From assembly GCA_018266255.1 (NCBI GenBank), contig JAFEAT010000022.1:106654-170653 (forward strand): a stretch of DNA of 64,000 nucleotides, read 5' to 3'. Below, piece by piece: positions 12,401-22,500 of the stretch (its first letter is position 1; each line of letters opens with the position of its first letter). Both the position numbers and the translations under genes were made by a program. The notes below the pieces were generated by a model. It was not told the DNA's origin. It did no database searches and saw nothing but the letters and a program-made list of their open reading frames with translations. This DNA comes from Cyanobacteria bacterium SZAS-4 (lineage in GTDB: Bacteria > Cyanobacteriota > Vampirovibrionia > Obscuribacterales > Obscuribacteraceae).

Positions 12401-15400
12401 CCAGTAGCGGCACAGCGCGACTATGCCCAGACAATGGAAGCATTGAAAGCAATTCAAAACTTACCACCCGCGGAGCAAACACAAGCCTACCGAACGTTTT
12501 TTGCGGAGGCTCAAGATCAGCATGTCTTAATTAACAACTTGCCAGCTGAAGTGCTTCCACATTTCCTAGATTACTTGACACAACTTCCCGCCGGAGCAGA
12601 ACGCAACTTCTGGTTGAACAAACTGACGCTGCCAATGGACTTTATCACTTCGGCCTCCGAGGCAGAAATTGCTGCTACCGTAAAGAGTTTTGCGGGACTA
12701 ATTGACTCGGTACAGGGTTCGCCAGCCGAACTAGATCAGCTTCGCGGATTTTGGAAAATGCTCCGATTCTCCTCGAAGGGTATAGCCGTATCAGATCAAA
12801 TGCCGATCAGTGAGCTGCGAATCATGATGAAAGCATTCGCACAAGAAGGGCTTCCAGATCTCAGCAACGCTTCAGATGACTTTGTGCGAGCAGTATCGAA
12901 AGCCGTCATCTATGCTCAAAGTGAAGGGGGGTCGAGCAGTGTGGATTCCACCAGCATGACTGCAATGACTGGGGTGACACCACAATTAGCGGAAACAATT
13001 AAAGCATATCTCGAGAATGGCTCACTAACTGAAGCCGCATCCTCAGCTTTCCTTGATGCTGTCAACAACGGCAATCATGTAGATAGTAAATCACTCTACC
13101 TACTCAAGTCGATTGTTGAGACTAGCACTGAAGCGCAGCAGTTGGAATTCGCTCAAGCCATCTCTGCCGTGACCCTCGGTGAGGGCAATCAAGCAGAGTT
13201 GCCAGCAGCTTATGATTTGATTCGCATCCTATCGGATACGTCGCCAGAGCTAGTTTATCAAGCAGTCGAAAAACCATTGATCGACTCAATCAAAGATAAC
13301 AGCATTCCTAAAGCCACTCAGCACGAACTAGCGTACCGCCTGATCGAAATAGCCCAAGCAACAAAAAATCTAGAACTCCTCTCGCAAGTGGACATCAACA
13401 CCTGCTGGGAAGCATTGACGACAGCGTTACTAGACTCTACACCAGAGTTGTTTGCTAACAGAGCTGACGATGCTTTCAAACTCGCATACTTCCTTTCCTC
13501 AAGCGATCCAGTCGGATACCGAGAAAAGTTCTTTCAACCAATACTGGATGCAACTGCCTCTGATGGATTTCCGCCCGACATCGCAGCAGAAATTGGCAAC
13601 AGACTCGCCAACGAACAGAAGATGAAGAGATTAGAGAACGTTGAAATTTCTCTGGGTGGATACCGCCACGATATCGTCAACCTCGGGTCAGAAACAGCAC
13701 AAACTCGTCAAGAAGCCGAAGCTGCACTTTTGGATGGTTCCATCAGGTCACTACTTGGTCGTGACGGAAAGTTAGGAAAATTATTTCCAGATATTCTAGG
13801 TGATGCTGCTGATGGTGGCATCGTCGGGCGAACTCAGAATGGTCTGCATGATTTTACTGTTGACGAACATACGCTCGTAATCATTGACAAACTGCGCACA
13901 AATCCCGACTTTCAAACACTGCCGCCGGACCAGCAAATAGACACTTTATGGGCAGCTCTTCTTCACGATTCCGGCAAGCTTGCAGGAAAATCGGATCCTG
14001 CGCAAGCGATGAAATCAGAAGGTCTGACCTGGGGACTGCTGAAATCATTGGGGTATTCAGATCAACGATGCCTACGCATCATGGATTTGGTTTACTTCCA
14101 CGACAAAGTCGGCTACGCAGACGACATGCAGAACCTTACGCTGCCTCAACTTCAAAACCCAGACGATGCCAGCTACGCAAATAAAATGACGGTAGTAGGA
14201 CGAAATCCGTATTTTACCCTTGAGACCAGTTTGCTGAATCTATTCGATAGCGATTCAGTAAAAGCCAATCCAAGCGAAACAATTGCCACACCAGAAGTTA
14301 TTGAAACATTGCAAACCATAAACAATTTCCTCAGACAACGGGTAGCAGCTCTGAACGCAAAGTCGGCGGTACCAATAATTACAAATGAAGTTCCATACGG
14401 AGCAAAATTCATTCCTGATTACCAATATGAAAGCTTGCTCGTAACTCTTCCTACCGACGGAATCGACGCTGCGATGGATTCGATCGACACCAATCAAACC
14501 CGCAATAGGACTATCTCTGCAACACAAGTAACACCAGAGTACAGTGAGCTATTTACCCAAGATGGTGGCAGCTCCGAAATTCCTGCAGTAGTGCTCATAG
14601 TTTCAGCGCCGCCCGAACATATGGTGGCAAACAGATCGGATATGTATACCGGTTTCGGACGAAACCTACAGGACTTCGTAGAGCTGGCAATGAACTACGG
14701 CAGCACACCTGATACCAACAACGGCTTTCTTGAGAAGGTAGACGCTGCCCTCGCAACTCTACAAACACCTGATGGTCGCCCTATGACAAGAGCAGAACTC
14801 TATTTCGAGGTAGCAAAGTACGATACTTTGGATGCACTCAAAGCTGCAATTGCGCAAAATCAAGAATCCCCCGTTTACTACGATGCACTGCTGAAAGTCA
14901 ACGAAATTATGACATCGGCAGAGCCCTTAGGTGATGGCTCAGCTTGGAACGAGGTCAAAGTCAACAATAGCGTAGTATCTGGAATCGGCATCTACACTAG
15001 AGGGCGTCCGGTTTATCTCGAAGGAGCCAGTGAAGCAGACTTACAAAATCTTGGAATTGAAGGCGATGCAAAACCCAGTTACGTATATACGGAAAACCCT
15101 CCCGTAGACGCTATCGTAATTTCGACCCACACATGGGAGAAGGCTATTGAACGAGGATTGCCGCTGATTATATTAGACCCAGCAACGGTAGCTGACTATG
15201 TTCCTCCAACAGCAGACTACAATCCCACAACTGATTTGTTGCCTGTACCACCGAATGTTGCCGATGCGATTGATAACGTAGGTGTAATCAACGAAAATAT
15301 AATGCGGGGCTCGTGGCCTATTGCGGATGAAAATGGAATGCAAGCGCTCAAAGATGCTGGAGTCAAAACAATCATTGATTTGGATGACAGCCCTTCTCTG

Positions 15401-15709
15401 ATTGCTGAAGAATCAGCAGCAGCATCCCGCCTGGGAATGAATTTCGAAGCGATTCCATTGAGCGAAGTTGAACGCCCTTCAAACGAGCAGATTGCACAAA
15501 TACTGAGGTTGATGGAAGATCCACAGAATCAACCGGTTTACATACATTGCAAACAAGGTGCAGATCGCACTGGAGCAATCATAGCTATTTACAGAATGAC
15601 TCACGATGGCTGGTCTATCGATAAGGCGTACGAAGAAATGAGACACTTTGGTTTCAATACGAGTTATGGCGAGCTTCTACAAGCGGTCAAAGATTGGTCT
15701 CAAGCATAG
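6440..15709 (+). CDS. Giant multidomain protein B (3089 aa): paralog of A with degenerate metalloprotease motif, HD domain and Cys-x5-Arg phosphatase domain
   Basis: The start is GTG at 6440 after a weak GGCGGG; no better start is visible. Residues 1-900 include beta-rich and annexin-like helical parts (for example GALNGMTAAERTSLEKAY). Residues ~904-1985 are collinear with protein A, including the hydrophobic segment. In the protease-like part, HELWH of A is replaced by EELWH (residues 1843-1847), so the first zinc ligand is missing. After ~1985 the sequence is unrelated to A: a long helical region, then an HD-type phosphohydrolase signature (H2477, H2509-D2510 in LLHDSGK, H2554), and finally a tyrosine/dual-specificity-phosphatase-like domain with HCKQGADRTG (C3037, R3043). 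No Sec signal is visible at the N-terminus. A palindromic terminator follows. The architecture suggests an effector or toxin with swappable C-terminal enzymes; that role is inference. Confidence 0.9.
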   Translation: MPDFTESKTEGAKVADKVKHGDFTGAIQEAQEYLKELQKRDPEHYKQQAQAFTDELVRDGGLPLLEFELGTADHLHTENFDKAALTAFEQTTQDPLAAALADLLLSKWDTLPLTGDTTLKSAVDQYCENRDRIELHDGASVMYDSSTPPKVMAIYYADGTNVEFIRDAEGKLTLQTDNAALNGILTNTDGQTLAVDTYGNITLRSETGSLVFQTDASLVRLDAHGIVMPSDGHQTEDLLARHYADEIELAFQKSGTERDETLRAINNEMLTYIQSQPDQISAQSSIFGKVTAQLALDGQLGNGLYETFAHNDALQNSINGSKYQGWYHGDTLNAYAASSAAQDTNDPLSAIHRMFAAGFATNFNAIDIAANGGNTDNMAGDGDLQTWKDKSAGRAAAEVLLISVENLRGIPLFDNLYNGREITKEQIQDCLSKDRALLTTREIDALNFLLTNFDEIAGKNGNQLTEFALKVYATDRNSSAETAYAYSDATSAQQLRGWNDLAPAVTPDQQHQQVTALRTWMGIDTIGSLGSVDSEKILGALNGMTAAERTSLEKAYEATFHSSLRHDLQWRLGDKYPQAESILDRADGKADVASHIHNALNVLESEFAPWRDGGFAINDFPQTDAQKGALKDIRDTLSVLNSMQLAELRADYLSKYGISLDEALLHADDIEPATSQTIALYLQAGGTDKRTNDTEFVESLAVIALQSKDLRMFEEAFRGSSDAARAAFKTKYGESTVKNAFGDCYEQMIALDYLNFGRAQLATVAAQDTHWLHTNKDAILVACKNATPEEREQFTHGRELAQNADISKLQGKDLEDYNYYKQLHAALKNAAYDWEVNGWEAAILYPDSTFIRDFTATHHDGALGSAIGSWTDSYMIQDVFRNMSESDWELLTYKGVEGLNAEDKAKYDSGKVLLAKAAEGVALTADEQKLADFTKSVDDKVELSKSFNIDVRSALAAIWMNDDDRNRVNEILNFKVAAASFEDSNSCPNILDLFELYKDKGVFGAYYRDHNKLIDGVLNMSAEEQKEYWLGKQIQSSGKTELTNEEQLALNFATSLDNNVNSYLDNGAMKDAAQRYLSDLAATTTGEREPSLLVNFLHDAAVGKSALTLANDIANDPSGTIKEWARLNPEAANNLIEQALYKCDIPSGITYGSDGSMIYPTVDPLEALRDSILSGTTKLQDRLLLTDDKAEMLDAIKNSTPAERTQLLNDASALNNLSASDAEFLKQIARDVTLDENGKPQLPAADTMRAFVLGYASEAQVRAIISGETAQEIIQLKTDYRTKYNGADLESDILNKVDAHDQSQYIAWLQSTEIVAIQDYMDKTHALNSSYSFMDSFMRSSWDGTQNYAFQAADNYAAAIADYSSKFEALPADVQRELSAKLEEATKAFKESRGQMNEQLVDLAIMLGTMAVTMGGSALLQATAMSTRMAVFAASGAIFKVLAKRAMDGTEAELDLASVMRDAVTGGLSGGLAAITPEDLLGALPEAFIAKLTGGVVGRDIVASLGQRVTGLIGEEGQALLQEKIDHLILRAIATGEKINSTAALKTIQEVIDQSPELAKLVADNPGLRDTIANTIANNLANQIEIGSSSAILDFGQKQLRGLLGGETIMEISTTVSTTAAGVMAWDQNKSIGENMSIIIAQVLEADKQALGTGLVFHFGMQGFSLAVQVGTLGARYVGLVKPGELPTAANLIVTYEDGTQQLIKPGQEIPNINQIKDVASVPEVLAPRNANTGDTSTVIDTAAVDTVTAHVDNPTLKANVELGMAEMSAPAQRLLADGEVVVQPVSNINDLDAALLDQVAPGKGGKTFRQILEDPNEGGAFYDPTTDKIYVRPDAKPDAIAEELWHAVNKGLKDFAGSAAMERANILDHNRNVADGTETDAYFDLSKNEQANQEIFQRSARILDKLDRGQTLTAEEVAFSAAHKNALEVTAERLYMEGMLKKAPWELFTDSPASKNNPHPGIEGNFKSGKDYIVPPDAIGHPEQLLPVAAQRDYAQTMEALKAIQNLPPAEQTQAYRTFFAEAQDQHVLINNLPAEVLPHFLDYLTQLPAGAERNFWLNKLTLPMDFITSASEAEIAATVKSFAGLIDSVQGSPAELDQLRGFWKMLRFSSKGIAVSDQMPISELRIMMKAFAQEGLPDLSNASDDFVRAVSKAVIYAQSEGGSSSVDSTSMTAMTGVTPQLAETIKAYLENGSLTEAASSAFLDAVNNGNHVDSKSLYLLKSIVETSTEAQQLEFAQAISAVTLGEGNQAELPAAYDLIRILSDTSPELVYQAVEKPLIDSIKDNSIPKATQHELAYRLIEIAQATKNLELLSQVDINTCWEALTTALLDSTPELFANRADDAFKLAYFLSSSDPVGYREKFFQPILDATASDGFPPDIAAEIGNRLANEQKMKRLENVEISLGGYRHDIVNLGSETAQTRQEAEAALLDGSIRSLLGRDGKLGKLFPDILGDAADGGIVGRTQNGLHDFTVDEHTLVIIDKLRTNPDFQTLPPDQQIDTLWAALLHDSGKLAGKSDPAQAMKSEGLTWGLLKSLGYSDQRCLRIMDLVYFHDKVGYADDMQNLTLPQLQNPDDASYANKMTVVGRNPYFTLETSLLNLFDSDSVKANPSETIATPEVIETLQTINNFLRQRVAALNAKSAVPIITNEVPYGAKFIPDYQYESLLVTLPTDGIDAAMDSIDTNQTRNRTISATQVTPEYSELFTQDGGSSEIPAVVLIVSAPPEHMVANRSDMYTGFGRNLQDFVELAMNYGSTPDTNNGFLEKVDAALATLQTPDGRPMTRAELYFEVAKYDTLDALKAAIAQNQESPVYYDALLKVNEIMTSAEPLGDGSAWNEVKVNNSVVSGIGIYTRGRPVYLEGASEADLQNLGIEGDAKPSYVYTENPPVDAIVISTHTWEKAIERGLPLIILDPATVADYVPPTADYNPTTDLLPVPPNVADAIDNVGVINENIMRGSWPIADENGMQALKDAGVKTIIDLDDSPSLIAEESAAASRLGMNFEAIPLSEVERPSNEQIAQILRLMEDPQNQPVYIHCKQGADRTGAIIAIYRMTHDGWSIDKAYEEMRHFGFNTSYGELLQAVKDWSQA

Positions 15710-15742
15710 GTGGCCTAGCGGTGCAACGGTGACTTGTAAAAA

Positions 15743-15774
15743 GAGTGGGTCCCAACAATTGTTGGAACCCACTC
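15743..15774. terminator. Bidirectional hairpin between convergent genes
   Basis: GAGTGGGT...ACCCACTC forms a 32-base near-perfect palindrome centred on CAACAATTGTTG with a single mismatch pair. It sits between the end of giant gene B and the end of the convergent minus-strand gene, so it may stop transcription from both sides. Neither side has a long T tract. Confidence 0.7.
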
Positions 15775-15800
15775 AAGATTCTCAATAGAACTCACGTTCT

Positions 15801-16442
15801 CTACGTGACCAGCGATGAAAGTTTTGCAAGAAAGTTTACTTCTAGAACTTGCGACAACTTCTCTTTCGATCCGCTTAGAGCCAATTTAAGCGACTCCAAC
15901 CGATGCGATCGACTCTCAAAAATTGTTTTTCCCAGTGACTCGAACTCAGAAGAATCAGTCAAACGCAATTCGGCAAGAGCGAACCTTGCTCCCATAATTG
16001 ACATCAACTCGGGTTTGATCGAACCATATTGCTCCAGTACAGATCTCGCGGTAGGTCGGAATGTGCGCGCATCAGAAGCTCTCAAGGCGTTGAAAAGAAA
16101 ATCGATAAACCAGGCAGGATTTTCAGCGCCACCACCCTCAATCCCAGCAAGGTGAATCGAGATGCACGTCAAAATCTTGAGCGCAGACTCTGATTGTGCG
16201 ATTGGTGCCGACTTAAATACAATTTTACTCTTGCCTTGGAGCGACTGTTCGAAGAGTCCTCGACACTGCCCATAAATCAGAGTAGCAAATGCGCCACCTC
16301 GAAATTCACTCTCGTTAGATGGAATTGCTTTCAGAGCCTTCGGCGTCCATACATTCTGTTGACGAGAAAATATCGCCGTATCTCTTCCGCTGATGATATC
16401 TGCGGCAGTAAGAGTTTGGCTCGGATGTTTTTGTAGAGTCAT
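15801..16442 (-). CDS. Hypothetical protein, 213 aa
   Basis: I do not recognise this protein. It is predicted mostly alpha-helical, has no signal peptide and no membrane segment, and has a glycine-rich turn (AGIEGGGAENP) in the middle. It is the last gene of the minus-strand series, 118 bases behind the 2119-residue protein. A copy of the CACGACTTTTCCAC-like motif lies 44 bases before its ATG, so it may have its own promoter. The general layout (a small helical protein with an ARxxATRS-like stretch near the middle) loosely recalls the 250-residue protein at 23030-23782, but the similarity is too weak to claim homology. The ribosome-binding site is weak (AAGTGGTG). An opposite-strand open frame overlaps it; I prefer this one for its length, its position in the series and its motif-bearing upstream region. 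Confidence 0.6.
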   Translation of the reverse strand: MTLQKHPSQTLTAADIISGRDTAIFSRQQNVWTPKALKAIPSNESEFRGGAFATLIYGQCRGLFEQSLQGKSKIVFKSAPIAQSESALKILTCISIHLAGIEGGGAENPAWFIDFLFNALRASDARTFRPTARSVLEQYGSIKPELMSIMGARFALAELRLTDSSEFESLGKTIFESRSHRLESLKLALSGSKEKLSQVLEVNFLAKLSSLVT

Positions 16443-16486
16443 GCGTTACACCACTTAGGAACTTGACTGCATTGTTCCTAAACTTC

Positions 16487-16500
16487 GTGGAAAAGACATG
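16487..16500 (-). promoter_or_regulatory. CACGACTTTTCCAC-like motif (CATGTCTTTTCCAC)
   Basis: It matches the best copy at 12 of 14 positions. It is intergenic, reads in the orientation of the minus-strand gene ending at 15801, and lies 44 bases before its ATG. Confidence 0.5.
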
Positions 16501-16560
16501 GAAAAGCCTAACATGGCGTCAAGTGGAGCGCATTGTGAAATCAAAGGACCGTATCAAGCA

Positions 16561-19500
16561 TCAGGCCGCCGCTTGCTGATTCTCCGCAACAACCGAGTGC
16601 GTGACAGTCTGGACACCATTGCGGTCGACCGCAACTGTAATCGTATCCGCAGAATTATTCGGATTGACATACATATAGGCAAGCGAGCCATCCTGCGCAA
16701 TCAAAGGAATTCCGTTGATTCGGATACCATTGATGTAGTAGCGACGATCCGGCTGCTCAATCATTTCGCTGTGATCTGGAAAAGTTATCGTGCGAAGTCC
16801 GCCGGCTCTTGTGCGGTCACGCAGACCATTTGGATATTCGGTCTCGATTTTGCCTGCAGAATTACCTTCCCAAGTTTTTGTAGCAACTCCGTTGTTAACG
16901 GTGACAGACACTTCATCTCCACTTTGCGCGTCTAAATATCTGTATGAAAGAGTTCCTCCACTGACTGTAGGCTTAAACTGCCCCTGTTGCAGATAAGTGT
17001 CATCTACAACACCTAGCCTGGTGCCGTCTGCAGAAAACAACTCTAAACGACCTGTACCAGTGTTCCGCACAATTGAAGTTCCATTCGAAAAACGAGTTTC
17101 GTCGTTGTAGGGATAGGAAGAGTTATGAATATGAGTAATGCCGGCTGGTAAAGTAGTATCGCTTGTCCAGGTCGACCTATCCGCAACTGGTTGATTTGCA
17201 GGGTCTCCCACGCCCCGATCGTTATCACCACCTACGATACCAGATTCACGCGCCAGGTTGTGCAGATCCACATTTACACCAGATAGAATAGCCTGCTTGT
17301 ATTGCTCGATTGCGTCTGGTGATTGCAGTATCAGTCGCTGACCCACGTATAAGCTTACCCAGGTGTTGCCGCCTGGATCAGCAGTTTCATCCCAACCATT
17401 CAAGCGCATGATGCGACGGGCTTCTAGCATTGCTTGCTGTTGAGTCGGATTTTCAAAACCCTGAGCGATCAAAGATTTCATTCCGATTGATATCGGAACA
17501 TCACCTTGCTGAACCTGGTAGACAAACATGCCATCAGTCAGTTGCTTCATCAAAGTCTTCTGCAACGGAGTCAAATTCGAGGCGTCGATAGATGCGTCGT
17601 TCAGACCGTTGGTGTAAGTTTGCAGGTCACTAATCAGAATATATGATGCATCTGCACGATGAGTAGCCCCCTGAATTGCAGCAAAATTGTCACGCATGTA
17701 GATAGCGCCAGCCAGAAGTTGTTGGTTGGTGTGCGGGTCGCCAGCGCTGTGGGTTTCGATATAGTGGTTAAGGGAATCAAGAGAAATTCCGCCGTTCGCA
17801 TTCTTTAAGTCGTTGTACTCCCAGGGCTTTAATGTAGACAAATATGCTAGTTGACTTTCTGCACTCACCAACGCATCAGACCGATCATAATGTGGGGGCT
17901 CGACAGCCGCAGGAACGATTGGCACCTCTGGAGCCACTACAAGCGGTGCCTCAACTGGTGCATCAATGATATTACGGGCGACGGCACCGTTAACTTTGCC
18001 ATCCGTCGTAAAGACGTCTTCGGTTCCATAAGTTGATGTGTGCTCGATTCTCAGAGTTCCATTACTATCGGCGAAACCCACCCGGAAGTGACCGTCTGCT
18101 GGATTGCCTGCGGCGGCACCAGGTTGATCTGACGCATAGTGCATCCAATGATTAGGATCGTCCGCTGTCGGAACGAGCTTCCAAACACTGCCATCAGTGT
18201 CCTTAATTTGTGTGACAACGCCGAGTTCAGCTCCCGATGCGTAAGTGAATTCTCTAGTAGTTTGATCTGCGAATGTAACTTTAGTAATTTGTCCGTGAGC
18301 ATCGGCTTCCACAATTGACATGTCCGCATTGTGCAACTCTGTTGTTCCGTTGGTGTTCCAGTATTCGAAAGGAGGAGCTGAAGTGTTTCCAAACACTACT
18401 TTTCCAGCATCCGCGCCATCGTTAGTGACGGAAACCGGACCAGGACGCGTTTGCTGACGATCGTCCATATCTAGAATTCTTTCGTGGTTGACAGTGCCAA
18501 ATCTAAGCCAAACTTGTGGGTTATTTGGATCTGGCTCCCATTCGGTTGAACCTTGCACAATCCTGATTAGGTGCGCGTTTGGACCAGGGGGTGTTGCATA
18601 CTGAAATTCGCGAACAACCGGATGAGCAGAATCAGAATCACTGATGACTTTTGTTATATTGCCAAAAGAATCTCTATCTAATTCGGTATGGAGAACGGGA
18701 TTGTGGCTTTCAATACTGCCATCCGCGTTGTGCTTATCAAATGTACGATCAGAGTGTGTGATCGTAAACTGTCCATCAGCGCCGACGGTGACTCGATCAC
18801 CAGGGCTAGTTATGACTTGGCCGTTCACATTCACGACTATCGCATCAGGATTGGTGTAGTCAAACCGAATGGTTGCATTAGGTTCGCCGACTCTATCAAG
18901 CTCAATAACGCGACCCGTTCTGCCATCGAAAATAATCTTGGAATAGTAAGAGTGAGCATTTTCTACTTGCATCGTACCATCGGCGTTGCGAGTCACCAAA
19001 CCACTTGGTGTCGAAAGTGGTGCTACTTCTCCCGTCGGTGAAACAACTCTGGTCGTCGAGGCTCCATCAACAATCGATAGATTTCCGTCGTTCGAGACCT
19101 GAAATTGTTCAGCGGTCAAGGTAACTCCTAGTGGAGTCAAAACAAAGTCACTGTGCGCGTCTTTGCGATCTAAAGACAGACCATTAGGCAACGATACGTG
19201 TATCAAGTCTCCACTTGTGTTGTAAGAGTATTCAGTAAATTTGCCATTACCGTAGTCGACCTTCGCAACGTGCTCATGACCAGCTGCATCGACGGTGAGA
19301 GTTCGACTTGGTTGACCAGTTCCATCGCAAACAGTTCTCGAACCATCGGCATTTATCAGCTCGGTATGGCCATTCCCAAAGTCAAACAAGACTGTTCCAT
19401 GTGCGCTGTCAATTGTTATTCGCGCGTGTTGTTGCGTCGTAGTTCCGTCAGCAGCAGTAGCGGTAAACGAATATGATCCATCGCTTTGCAATACCAAATG

Positions 19501-22500
19501 ATCAATGGTGGTCCCATTTGGCTCGGCGATTTGGTTGATTTCCGCACCCTCAGCTCCTACATTCCGATATCCAACAACTAGCTTGCTGCCAGACGGAGTT
19601 GTGTAATCAATCTCAAGAGCATACTCAGTATCTACTATTCTCTTTGTCACAATAGTCGAAATTGTTGCACGATCGGCGTTATACAGAGGATGCGTTGCGC
19701 TGGAAGTATACATGGCGGATAAACCAGCCCAATTTTCATAACCCGCATCGTGAGCAAGTTGATCGAGCGGTAACGATTGATCCGAGGGGTTAGATGTCAG
19801 TCTGTAAAAACTGTCGTGCAGCGCAGTAATGAAGGCTCTCTCCGCCTCACTGTAACGAGTTTCGTTTCCAGCCGCAGATAGACTGTCGTATAGCACGTCA
19901 ACCTTATCCTTCGATATTGAAGTGCGATCTGCGTTCAGGATATCGTTCGCTGGATTAGTTATAAAAGACAACGCCACACCAGCGTCAGAACCAACTACAG
20001 CAGGGTCGACCTTCGCAAAACCAGCATCAGCAACCTGCCGGAGTTCTGCACTTGTACTAATTACAGTATGTGATTCAGAAAGATCAAAGAAACTCTCATG
20101 CAACTTTGTCAGATAGCTAACCTCGTCTGCGGAAAATCCCGGGGGCGTCTTTCCAATTAGCTTGTAGGCTTCGTCGACTGACGCAAACGCAATGTATCCC
20201 TGAGAATCAGAAATCATCGACCTCAGTCGCGCACCAGCATCTGAAGTCAGGAAATCGAACAATGCGGACTCATCGACCATCTCCATGTGCTGGCTGTGAG
20301 AGGTTTTTAGCGCATCAGGAACCACATACGCAGAATCGAAAGAGTAATTTATGACTTCGTTATTGGCATCGTAATGAATCACGATTCCATCGACATGATA
20401 CTCATGCCGACCATCTGCATGCACAAGTTCCCAGGAGCGATCGGTGTTATGCTTCTCGATATCACCATTAGTGAGATAAACATCTCGAGCACCATCAGCG
20501 GTGGCTTGAGTATAAACTCCTTCTGGAGAGATAGAGACTGTCACAGCCACACGATTGCCGGCGGCATCGGTGATGTTGTAGATGGGTGCGGAACCATCGG
20601 TTACAGGCAGTTGAACCTGCAGTGAAATACCAGGAGGAGTGACCCTGGTCAAATAGCCGTCGTGGTACTCGAAGTCGCGAGTTACCGCTCCGTTAACGGT
20701 TTCGACGATGTTTCCATGACGGTCATACTCAACTTTGGAACCGTCGGCAAGGGTGAATGTGATGTCTCCGTTTTTAGAATCACCCTCTGTCGCATTCACA
20801 TATGGGTCACCTATTGCGTTGGAAGGTCCTTGAATGTGAATATCATTTTGCGTGTTGCCATCGCTGCTTGGTGCATGATAGGTCCAGGCACCAGTTGAAG
20901 GGTCTTTCACCCAACCAACTTGAATATTGTCTCCAGGTTGAGCCGGCAACTCAATTCCAGAAAGCAAATAGTCATCGGAGGGCTGAGCTGTGTAAATCGG
21001 CTGAGTATCACCGGGTTGAACATTGTCTGAAACTGTAATTGAGCCGTCATCGTTGACAGTGTCGGTGCCATGAGCAGTGATATTCGTGTAGTGGTCGCCT
21101 GAATAAACTTCAGTGTGGTCAGCATAAACGAGAGTAATAGTTCCAGCGGCAAGATCGACAACCGATTGTCCAGGCGGTTCCAGTCCGGCCGCGCCGGGAA
21201 GAGGCGTAGAAAAATCGCTCTCAGTTTCGCGCCAAACACCACCTATCAACGCAAAGTATCTATCTGGCGTTGATGCATCGTTTCTATCTAAAATGATTGA
21301 CATCGGATGTCCAGCGGCGTCGCATAAGATGCGCTGAGTGCCAGAAACCATGCCAACGGTGGCGCCTAGATCTACTTCTGCGAGGGTGCCATCTGCACGA
21401 TAACTATATGCACCGTGTTCAGTAGTAATGACGGTCGAAGCACCCTGGAATAAATTTTCGAAGTCAGTGGCGCCAATTGCTTTGAACTGTAGTTCACCGG
21501 TTGCTCCAGATAAGTCACCTTGAACTGTACCAAGAACAGTACCATCAGCGGTGACATGCTCATAGTGCCCAGAGGTTGGATTAAATCTCAATTGAGTATT
21601 ATCGCGCAACTCGGCATAAGATAGATGTCCGGCAGCGTCAAAATGCATACGCACCTTTGGCACATCGCTGCCGGCGTCGAAGTTATCGGCTTCAACAAGG
21701 TGACCACCTTCAAAAATCAAATGACTTTGTGTTCCATCCGGATTGGTGATCGTCTTTTCACCATTTTCGATTCTTTCGACGACCACGGAGCCATCCGTAT
21801 TTAGCGTCGTGAAGATGTTGCTGCCAGGCTGAAAAAAATGACTCGCTGAATCACCTGTAGAATATGGAACGACAGAAACCGGCTCATGGCAAACCGACCC
21901 GTCATTGAGCTGCATTTGCCACTGACCGTTTACTTGCGTAAAAACGGCAGCAGCAGTGACATTAGTCTCACCAATAAGAGGGAACAGCACAGTCACCAAG
22001 TCTGACGTGTGTGGAGAATTTTGGTCCACGTGTCCGTTAACCGCTTCTGAAAATGGTGAGTTAGTGAAAACGGTTTGACCATTCTGCAAAACCGACACTA
22101 CCGGAAGCTGTTCACCGGAGCCATCGATGTTGGCATGCCCAACATCAATTCGGACATCATCAAACTTGGTATGCAAATCGACTACATCATCATGATTGGC
22201 AGGATAAGTTGCACCAGCTCTGAACTGATACCAAGCGTGGTCGTTACCAAAAAAGCTGTAATCATCACTGTACTTTCTGTAAATCATCCCATGATCCATG
22301 TACTCGACAAGGTTACCATCATGGTATTCAAAGTGATTTATAAGCACGCCGTTTTCATAAACGTCGGTGGGCTTGCCATCTGCCCTCCTGTATAAGAACT
22401 GATTTCCGACATGTTCTACAGACGTGCCATCTGGAAACGTTGTCAATTTTCCATCGGCACTTACAGTCTCCGTAACGTGCTGCTCCGAATCAGTAAAAAC

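Noticed and set aside
15745..16155. 136-residue plus-strand frame
   Set aside because: It overlaps a bidirectional terminator at its start and is antisense to the 213-residue gene, which fits the operon direction better.
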